This document shows positions 53,901 through 59,668 of a stretch of 64,000 nucleotides of DNA, piece after piece. Both the position numbers and the translations under genes were made by a program. The stretch is from Chloroflexota bacterium (GTDB taxonomy: Bacteria; Chloroflexota; UBA4733): positions 308 to 64,307 of the forward strand of contig JAMCTA010000029.1 in the NCBI GenBank assembly GCA_023381895.1, in the 5' to 3' direction. The stretch's first letter is position 1; every line of letters begins with the position of its first letter. Below the pieces are notes generated by a model. It searched no databases. It saw only the letters and a program-made list of their open reading frames with translations, and had not been told where the DNA came from.

Positions 53901-55647
53901 GAAAGCCGAGGCGCCCATCGGCCAGTGCGTGGTAATAGGCAACAGTCATCGGATACCGCTGGGGATTCCGCAGAATCGACCCCCGCACGATCTCGGAACC
54001 TTCAACGATGTAGTCGGCTCGCTGAACGTCGTGTATGAGGAGGCGCCGCTTACTTGCCGTATCAGGGGCGTAGAGAGGAAGGTTGATGATCACATAGCGA
54101 TTGGGATCCCAGAAGGGGTTGACGTCGCTCAGGTCGAGGGGGATCACGTCGTCCCACTCCTCGTGTGTGAGTGTCGTGGGATGTCCGGCCGTGTACGGTG
54201 GGATGTTGTTGTAGATCCACTCAGACGCCTTGATGCGTGTGTTGGTGCTGGCGTAGATGTGCTCATAAGCAAGGCAATAGAGAAAGGCAGAAGCCAGAGT
54301 CAGCGTAGTCGCTGCTGTCGCTACCACTTGAAGCCAGCGTCGCCGATTCGAGGCGAGTGATCCGAGAAGACCGGCACCAGCGATACACATGCACGGAGCA
54401 AGTGGCAGCATGTAACGGGGAAATTTTGCGTAGAAGGAACCCGTGATCAGTGCGTAGGGCAGCCACCACGCCGTGAGGATTTGCTCCGGATGACTGACGA
54501 AGCGTAGGCTGCGCCACAACTGACGCCCGAGTCCGGTGAACCCCACTGATGCCAGCAGCGGAGTCATCTCCCACGTCAGCAGACCTTGGGCCCAGTACAA
54601 ATAGGGCAAAGTCGGAGCATACTGGCGCGTGTACGGGAGATCGAGAGCGCCAGAAGCCATTGCACCTTGGGTCAGGATGTCCGTGACAAAGGTCCGCCAG
54701 TCCAGTACGCTGAAGGGCTCGCAGAGCAGAAAGATCAGCAGGGTGATGAGCCCCTCGATCACGAGCGCGAAGGCGATTCCTCGCAGACGCCGGACGAGAC
54801 TGAATATCTCCCCACTGCCCTGTTGCTCAGATGCGGTGACCACTACCGTCGCGATCATAAGGGGAAGTCCGAGGGGTGCTGCGCTGACCTTGGTTGCTAG
54901 CGCGGCGCCGGCCGCCACGGCTGCTGCTAACAGGAGGCTGCGTCGCTGACGCTGGACGGCCCACACGCACAGCAGCAGCGTCAACAGTATCCAGAAGACG
55001 AGGATCGGATCGACGACGAAGTAGTGCGCTTGCTGAACAGCCAGCATAGTAACGGCATAGAGCGCTGCCGCGAGGATCCCCGTCCAGCGCCCATAAAGAG
55101 CCCGACCAAGAGCGAAACATAAGAGAACAGAACCCGTATCGAAGATGGTAGAGAGGAACCGGCCAACAAGCGTCATGCCGTAGATGTTGTCACCCTGCCT
55201 GAGCACTGAGTCGAATCCAGTATGGGCGAGCGGAGTTGACCGAAGTACCACTCCTACATGGCGGGCGATATTGCCCGATGCCGCTAGTAGATAGAACGGT
55301 AGCGAGCCGTAAGCAAAGAAGTGAGGGTCTAGAGGGCTGTAGCCGGCGCCGCCCGGAGAAGGCGCTGGATTGTTCGGATCTGGCCAGTGAATCTCAGAAG
55401 CGATGAGGACGATGCCACGCTCGTCTGGGTGGAGGTGATTGCCTTGGTCCCAGTTAAGATTGTAGACGCGAAGAGAGAAGGCCATCATTACAACGAGCGA
55501 GAGAGCGATTAGCCGAATCCAGCGGGTATTTTGAATACGAGCGAAAAGCCCAGCCCAGGTTGCCGTTGACACGGCTGCACTGGACTGCACGGGCTCCCCT
55601 TCAACTACTGGAACTCGGTGGCCCAAGGTCACCCGGCTGATAGGCAT
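50974..55647 (-). CDS. Giant fusion: GT39-like glycosyltransferase plus DUF2298 membrane protein
   Basis: A 1557-residue protein with two recognisable halves. Residues about 40-660 form a PMT/ArnT-like GT-C unit: first helix LIALSLVVMMAFSLRVYNL, the acidic loop NHLHPDERGIVLIASEIHW, then helices and a soluble part. A Pro-rich linker at about 660-690 (PTPPPLFANPTPTPLASQV) leads to a DUF2298 unit with GGEKPMELAYINAIIRSP, PPYDPWLSGTVINYYYFGFY, NEFPFFTFLYADVHPHAIDL and the ending YPGDYFAIRWLQHNIRG, FTGLPTLLGWTYHTSQFHPS. The second unit parallels the separate DUF2298 protein encoded next. ATG 55647 is the first gene of the operon. I know no assigned function; extracytoplasmic glycan or lipid-sugar synthesis is an inference. 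Confidence 0.82.
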   Translation of the reverse strand: MPISRVTLGHRVPVVEGEPVQSSAAVSTATWAGLFARIQNTRWIRLIALSLVVMMAFSLRVYNLNWDQGNHLHPDERGIVLIASEIHWPDPNNPAPSPGGAGYSPLDPHFFAYGSLPFYLLAASGNIARHVGVVLRSTPLAHTGFDSVLRQGDNIYGMTLVGRFLSTIFDTGSVLLCFALGRALYGRWTGILAAALYAVTMLAVQQAHYFVVDPILVFWILLTLLLCVWAVQRQRRSLLLAAAVAAGAALATKVSAAPLGLPLMIATVVVTASEQQGSGEIFSLVRRLRGIAFALVIEGLITLLIFLLCEPFSVLDWRTFVTDILTQGAMASGALDLPYTRQYAPTLPYLYWAQGLLTWEMTPLLASVGFTGLGRQLWRSLRFVSHPEQILTAWWLPYALITGSFYAKFPRYMLPLAPCMCIAGAGLLGSLASNRRRWLQVVATAATTLTLASAFLYCLAYEHIYASTNTRIKASEWIYNNIPPYTAGHPTTLTHEEWDDVIPLDLSDVNPFWDPNRYVIINLPLYAPDTASKRRLLIHDVQRADYIVEGSEIVRGSILRNPQRYPMTVAYYHALADGRLGFQKVASFRSVPTLFGWRFDDRASDLNWQFYDHPPVTIYKKVRQDSAATLRSLLPLPLARSGTVSNSTPLAGVSFGPLRPSQLAGPTPPPLFANPTPTPLASQVPSLSTAVPTYDAMFPPHGLAMQYAPVVWFVLIEVLGGIALPWTVRLLRSTPELAWSVAKPVGVLLFGWGTWIVASLTPFGNRLATMVGVFAVLIAAGIILGLRSWRLPSLRGQWRLWLLGEAVFCTIFLLFLVIRSLNPDLWQLYRGGEKPMELAYINAIIRSPTLPPYDPWLSGTVINYYYFGFYVFAVLFRFSHIAPTTGLNLAIPLLAGTAAQVVFATGYVLCALLLKRPWIASPTWAGPSVGRITASLEGLLPSMLSRGLDRRQHPPEHADLCARIDGKAATAGIVSVVAFVLLGNLTSVPWLAQQTAHLGEVSAARLPPLIQPLGSFFYGLGMVVKTAGQALPVFDYFDLTRVIPYTINEFPFFTFLYADVHPHAIDLPFEATALAIATSLVVGARSLRNIPMGLTEFLLGGLIFGALFPINTWDYPTYLLVLFGACAVRWLDPRAPVRAVLNAGVATLVIALVGRLLFLPFYAHFASSDLGLALVTEHSPLLPWLEVFGLPVLITGSFLVRFQGRIASRRILIAVAAGLLAGLLTRSAVLGLLTALLVLLAASGWIRRWWPGEIAVLALVAIALAVLVGIEVVYIPDPLRDTDYRRMNTVFKFGEQVWLILSTTSGALLLWLFSNQVWPLRPSARTAYRLRSQQLEAIASDYEGTSPPDHQTPGAANCTIRQSKPLLPRWWRVVFAALVLDALCYPLLATPVRIADRWPHNSPTPSFDGFAFARQNYPGDYFAIRWLQHNIRGDPVILEANHGDYSWAGRVSWFTGLPTLLGWTYHTSQFHPSWLVSERQALVAELYTTPSIRTTVALLHRYDVSLVYVGSLERQLYGRYDHGAAVAKWREMAGSSLNLIYNRHGVQIYGVRGTDGP

Positions 55648-55720
55648 CGCTCAGCTATTCCGACATGGCTGCCACCCTTATCAAGCACCTCTGTAAGCCT
55701 GCCAGCGGCCTAGAGTTGTT

Positions 55721-55834
55721 CTAGCGCTTGCCCGAGGCTACTGAGGCTGAGGCCGCCTTGAGAGCACGCTGCTCGCGCTCCTTCCGGGCCTCGGCTAAGT
55801 GCTTATGCCAGGCCACTTTCTTCCGCTTGTTCAC
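55721..55834 (-). CDS. Very small basic protein (37 residues)
   Basis: GTG 55834 follows GGAGTAGGAAGAAC and encodes VNKRKKVAWHKHLAEARKER, then EQRALKAASASVASGKR. The Lys/Arg-rich composition and the KRKKVAWHKH start recall short ribosome-associated basic proteins (AURKAIP1/COX24-like), a resemblance only. The good ribosome site and the protein-like pattern support a real gene. It lies about 70 bases before the giant operon on the same strand and overlaps nothing. Confidence 0.55.
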   Translation of the reverse strand: MNKRKKVAWHKHLAEARKEREQRALKAASASVASGKR

Positions 55835-55951
55835 GTTCTTCCTACTCCTGATTGCTGTACTTCGTCATTCGCCGAACCCCGGCACGGGAGTTGCATTGCA
55901 GTATACGAAATATGCTCCAGAGACAAGAGTAGCTTCGAGGAGGCTCGACAC

Positions 55952-56449
55952 ATGGGAGGGATGGCGGTAACCTCTTTCCCTGTGCGCAGGATGTGCAACG
56001 GGGCGCTAGCCGGCCTCGCTGGAATCGCCGCATGGATCATCGTGATGCCGTGGGACAAGCGTCTGTTCCGTAGCGATTACGACGACATCGAACTCCTGGG
56101 TACCCCTTTCGCACGTGGTCGAGCTGCCTGGTTTCTCGGGCTCGTGCTTCATATGCTGAATGGCCTTACCTTCGGTGCTGTCTACGCCCTTGCTGCTGAG
56201 CCAAATCTGCGTGGTTCGGGCTGGCTGCGCGGATTCATCACTGCCGAACTTGAGGGCACCTCCTTTTCGACATTCTGTCCGGTCCTCGACCGTATCCACC
56301 CAGGAATCAGGGGAGGATGCACAGGAAAGACCGCGACGCTCCCAGCAGTCGCGCAGGGAATCATACGGCACGCCGTATTTGGGGTCGTCCTCGGCTTCGT
56401 CTTTGAGATCCTGGAGCAACGGTCGCACGCTCGCGACGCATCACGGTGA
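55952..56449 (+). CDS. Small membrane protein, family not identified
   Basis: The product is 165 residues with two or three hydrophobic helices: GALAGLAGIAAWIIVMPWDK, LGLVLHMLNGLTFGAVYALA and IIRHAVFGVVLGFVFEILE. Between them is a polar stretch (FRSDYDDIELLGTPF). The pattern resembles DUF6789-type or similar small membrane proteins, but I cannot name it firmly. ATG 55952 follows CGAGGAGG with eight bases spacing; the longer frame to 55799 is antisense to the small basic gene. It is divergent from the giant operon and probably has its own promoter. Confidence 0.65.
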   Translation: MGGMAVTSFPVRRMCNGALAGLAGIAAWIIVMPWDKRLFRSDYDDIELLGTPFARGRAAWFLGLVLHMLNGLTFGAVYALAAEPNLRGSGWLRGFITAELEGTSFSTFCPVLDRIHPGIRGGCTGKTATLPAVAQGIIRHAVFGVVLGFVFEILEQRSHARDASR

Positions 56450-56540
56450 TCGCTATCTGCCACGCAGTGTGTAGGCTACACTCGCTTCGTAGTAGCAACG
56501 GATCTTACTGAGCAAGCTCAGAGAAGGGGAGCCAGTTGGC

Positions 56541-57392
56541 GTGAAGATTGGTGTACGTCTCACCGGAGCGATGGCCCGTTTGTCGCTCGACGATAATCTC
56601 ACTTGGATGGCGGCGCACGGGTTTGGCGACCTCGAGGCGGGCCTCACGGATGGCCTAAGTGCTCGCGCCCGCTCGCACGGCGTGACCGTGTGGGCGGCAG
56701 CGATGGGCAGTATCCGGCTCATCACAGATAACGATAGTGCCCGCGAGAATGCGATTACGGCGGCTAAGGCGACCATTGACAGCGCAGCTCAGCAAGGAAT
56801 CGGTGTGCTGTGCTGCGGCCATGCAATGGTAGAGGGCAAGCCATTCGCTGATCAGATTTCGTTTTTCCGCGACGGGTTCGGTCCGGTCGCTGCTTATGCG
56901 GAACAGAAGGGCGTCAAGCTCGCGTTTGAAAACTGGCCCAATCGCGGACGGAACCTCATGCACTGCCCAGAGCTGTGGGATGCAGCATTCACCGCGGTAC
57001 CGTCACCCGCGTTGGGACTCAACTTCGACCCGTCACATCTTGTAGTGCTGCACATCGACTGGGCTTGGGCTCTCCGGACCTACCGAAGCCGGGTTGTCTA
57101 CTGCCACGCGAAAGACACGGAGCTCTTTCCGGATCGTCTCAACCGTCACGGGATCTTCGGTCCGTTCGTTGAGTCTGGGGGACCTGCGAGCGGTATGTGG
57201 TGGCGCTACCGGCTTCCGGGCTTTGGCGTCGTGAACTGGCACAAGTACGCGGACATCTTGGCTGAGATAGGCTACGCCGGGCCTATGAACATCGAACACG
57301 AAGACCAGGTCTGGGGTTTTACGCAGGATATCGAGCGCATGCGCGAAGGGCTACTCGTGGCGAAGCAGTACCTGGAGACAACTCTTTTCTAA
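56541..57392 (+). CDS. Sugar phosphate isomerase/epimerase (AP endonuclease 2-like TIM barrel)
   Basis: Xylose isomerase-like TIM-barrel protein. Family elements are IGVRLTGAMARLSLDDNLTW, VLCCGHAM, GVKLAFENWPNRGRNLM with the metal Glu, LGLNFDPSHLVVLHIDW, VYCHAKDTELF, MWWRYRLPGFGVVNWHKYAD, and YAGPMNIEHEDQVWGFTQDI. The Glu, Asp and His residues match the metal site. Inositol or sugar catabolic epimerase activity is likely; the substrate is unknown. GTG 56541 has AAGGGGAG upstream. The product is 283 residues. It converges with the tRNA-Pro(UGG) gene four bases downstream. Confidence 0.87.
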   Translation: MKIGVRLTGAMARLSLDDNLTWMAAHGFGDLEAGLTDGLSARARSHGVTVWAAAMGSIRLITDNDSARENAITAAKATIDSAAQQGIGVLCCGHAMVEGKPFADQISFFRDGFGPVAAYAEQKGVKLAFENWPNRGRNLMHCPELWDAAFTAVPSPALGLNFDPSHLVVLHIDWAWALRTYRSRVVYCHAKDTELFPDRLNRHGIFGPFVESGGPASGMWWRYRLPGFGVVNWHKYADILAEIGYAGPMNIEHEDQVWGFTQDIERMREGLLVAKQYLETTLF

Positions 57393-57396
57393 TCAC

Positions 57397-57473
57397 TGGT
57401 CGGGGTGCGCAGATTTGAACTGCGGACTTCCTGCTCCCAAAGCAGGCGCTCTGCCATGCTGAGCTACACCCCG
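57397..57473 (-). tRNA. tRNA-Pro (anticodon UGG)
   Basis: On the minus strand the acceptor arms CGGGGTG and CACCCCG pair fully. The D arm is AGCTCAGCATGGCAGAGC, the anticodon stem CCTGC/GCAGG with loop TTTGGGA gives anticodon TGG, and the T arm is CCGCAG-TTCAAAT-CTGCG-like. The discriminator is A and CCA is encoded, giving 77 bases. Unlike tRNA-Pro(GGG) at 13.5 kb, no integrase relic is next to it. It reads UGG-decodable proline codons. Confidence 0.95.
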
Positions 57474-57488
57474 AGGCGCCTGAGTATA

Positions 57489-57527
57489 CCGTGAGGTCTG
57501 GCGTTCCGACAGCGCCAGACCTCACGG
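57489..57527 (-). terminator. Strong hairpin covering the stop codon of the 57.5 kb gene
   Basis: CCGTGAGGTCTGGCG and CGCCAGACCTCACGG form a perfect 15-bp stem with a nine-base loop. The stop codon (57522-57524) of the preceding minus-strand gene lies inside the stem. The hairpin sits between that gene and the tRNA. No T-run follows in either direction. Confidence 0.6.
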
Positions 57528-57941
57528 CTTCTCGCTGGTGTCTGAGTCCTCTACCTCTTCGCTCTGCAAGGTGACGAGGTCGCTCTCGAAGGAGTCTATC
57601 GCTGAGCGCATCTGCGCGATGAGTTCTGCGACCGTGGTTTGCGACCGTAGTGTCTCGGGGCAGAGATCGAGACAGGCTGCCAGTGCGGTGCGGAGCGTGG
57701 AGATGACCTCCCGCACGTCTCGCTCTTCAGGAGCCAAGGTATCGAAGATCAACCGAGAGAGTAAAGCGAGCTGGAGAGCAAAGAGCGACGGAGAACTCTC
57801 TCGTGCGCGCGCGTCGCCTGCCAAGAGCTCACTGAGCTGGTCTTGGAGCGACGAGAGGTCGCCGGCGACTGCTGGAAACACGTCTTCCCAAGTGCCGGCG
57901 GGCAAGCTGAAGAATGCATCGTGCAACGATTGCTGGGCCAC
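57522..57941 (-). CDS. Hypothetical helical protein
   Basis: 139-residue protein, mainly helical, acidic at the C-terminus: LHDAFFSLPAGTWEDVFPAV, AGDLSSLQDQLSELLAGDA, LFALQLALLSRLIFDTLAPE, TVAELIAQMRSAIDSFESDL, then LQSEEVEDSDTSEKP. GTG 57941 (VAQQSLH) has AAAGGAG eight bases upstream; the open frame to 58016 is probably not coding. No family is recognised. No membrane segment or signal. It could form a coiled coil; its role is unknown. It lies upstream of the tRNA gene, behind the hairpin. Confidence 0.65.
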   Translation of the reverse strand: MAQQSLHDAFFSLPAGTWEDVFPAVAGDLSSLQDQLSELLAGDARARESSPSLFALQLALLSRLIFDTLAPEERDVREVISTLRTALAACLDLCPETLRSQTTVAELIAQMRSAIDSFESDLVTLQSEEVEDSDTSEKP

Positions 57942-58193
57942 GTCGTCATCTCCTTTGCCAGGCGCTCGCGGGGAGGAAACCGGTAAAGAGAACCTCTCTC
58001 GGCCACTTCGCAGCACTTGTGAAACGACTGCTCAGTATAACGACCAGTGCAGCAGACGAATGCTGGAAGCGGTATGAACCCTTCGAGAGTAGCATCCCTA
58101 CCACGAAAGCCCAATCTTAGATAACTACGGTATCCAGCCTTTCGTACGGAGCTCGACATAGGCAAAACTTGTCAGAAATGGAGTCTGACGCGG

Positions 58194-59465
58194 TCAGCTT
58201 TCCTGGAGATAGGCAATTGTCTGTGGGCCTTCTGGCAAAACAGCTATCCGGGCACGTGAACCACTCTGGTCGAGGAGTGCGGTCGTCGCAGCCTCTATAG
58301 AGTGGCAGGGATCTAAATGTGCGGCCCGAATCTCACCATCGGTAAGTCCCTCACTCAGCAGCAGCACTCGAGCTCGCTGGAGGATTTGAGCGTGTATCTG
58401 CACCTGCCATTGCTCAGGCTCAAAGAATCCGGGCGTCGTGATCAGACGTAAGAGCTGATCTGGAGAGGTACCGGAGTGCAGCAGACGCTCGAAAGCACTG
58501 TCGCTGGGAACACCGTCGCGGCACTCGGCGGCCATGATGATGGTGCCTCCTGGACGCACAATTCGAGCAGCTGCAGACATGCCTTTCACTGTCTGATACA
58601 GGTTGAGGTCCAATGGAAAGCCACTATTGGTACTAAGTACGATGTCGAACTGCTGGAGGACCGGACGCATCGCGTGCCTGCGCACGTGAGCTATGCCTGC
58701 TGCCTGGGTCGTGAGAGTATCTCCGGCAAACACCCGTGTGATGTCGCGATGACGATTGAGCGTCACACTGAGACAGAAATCCGGGGGCACTAATGCCGCC
58801 GCATCGCGGATCTCCTGTTGGATGGGGTTGTCATCGATGACACCCCAGGTAGCATTTGGATGCGCAATGAGCGATGCACTGTGAAGCTGAAAAATGGTCT
58901 CGGCAGCGGCGACGCCCGGACAGACCATCTTGGGGCCGCCTGAGAAGCCAGCGAAGAAGTGCGGCTCGATAAAGCCGCAGACGATGCGCTTTGTCGCCGC
59001 GACGTAGTGACGATTCAGTGCAACAGGGATACCCGACTTCGTGGAGCCGACAGGGATGAGTGCGTTTGCTTCATAGCCTAGGTGATTGATCACTTGCAGT
59101 CGCCGGACGATATCTTCTCCCAGCAAGATAGCCAGCTCGACTTCGGTGTTCGACCGATGTGTTCCTGTCGCAACGAGAATCGTGATGTGAGTGTCTGAGA
59201 CATGGCTGAGGTGGCGGAGCAGCACAGGCAAGATGCGATTGCTGGGCATCGCCCGAGTGACGTCAGGCACCACGATGACGACACGGTCTTCGGGCGCCAC
59301 GATCTCCGCTAGCGGAGGAGTTCCTGACGGTCTTTCACAAGCATCGTCGATGGCTGCCGCCTCATCTGGAAGGCCAGGCTCAAATAGGGGCTCGATGACT
59401 GTGGTGTACGGTTGGGGAAGCTCTACGTCCAGACCTTGCTGTCCGTACGCGAGGTGAACTTGCAT
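58194..59465 (-). CDS. larA: Lactate racemase LarA-family (DUF2088) protein
   Basis: Homologue of the nickel-pincer enzyme LarA, which interconverts 2-hydroxy acids. Features: VVIVVPDVTRAMPSNRILP, VATGTHRSNTEVELAILLG with active-site His, VCGFIEPHFFAGFSGGPKMV with the cofactor lysine and His (GGPKMVCPGVA), HPNATWGVIDDNPIQQEI, and TNSGFPLDLNLYQTVKGM with Lys. No LarB, LarC or LarE (pincer cofactor synthesis) is nearby, so the cofactor must come from elsewhere or the enzyme may differ. ATG 59465 has AGGGAG eight bases upstream and is preferred over 59471. The product is 423 residues. It diverges from the GT-C gene at 59.7 kb. Confidence 0.85.
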   Translation of the reverse strand: MQVHLAYGQQGLDVELPQPYTTVIEPLFEPGLPDEAAAIDDACERPSGTPPLAEIVAPEDRVVIVVPDVTRAMPSNRILPVLLRHLSHVSDTHITILVATGTHRSNTEVELAILLGEDIVRRLQVINHLGYEANALIPVGSTKSGIPVALNRHYVAATKRIVCGFIEPHFFAGFSGGPKMVCPGVAAAETIFQLHSASLIAHPNATWGVIDDNPIQQEIRDAAALVPPDFCLSVTLNRHRDITRVFAGDTLTTQAAGIAHVRRHAMRPVLQQFDIVLSTNSGFPLDLNLYQTVKGMSAAARIVRPGGTIIMAAECRDGVPSDSAFERLLHSGTSPDQLLRLITTPGFFEPEQWQVQIHAQILQRARVLLLSEGLTDGEIRAAHLDPCHSIEAATTALLDQSGSRARIAVLPEGPQTIAYLQES

Positions 59466-59668
59466 GGTCATCTCTCCCTATTACTTGCCTTCCGCCGCAG
59501 GCTGGGAGCGACCAGAGCGTCTGGCCACGCGTATAGTATGGCACCAGGACTGCGAGGTAGTGCGTACCCTGGAGGGCCGTCGATGTTCTCCTGAGGAGAA
59601 TGAGAGTCGACTCAGCGATCACTGGAGCACGCAGGTGTTGCCCTGGCGGATTTAAGGAGAAATGCTCA

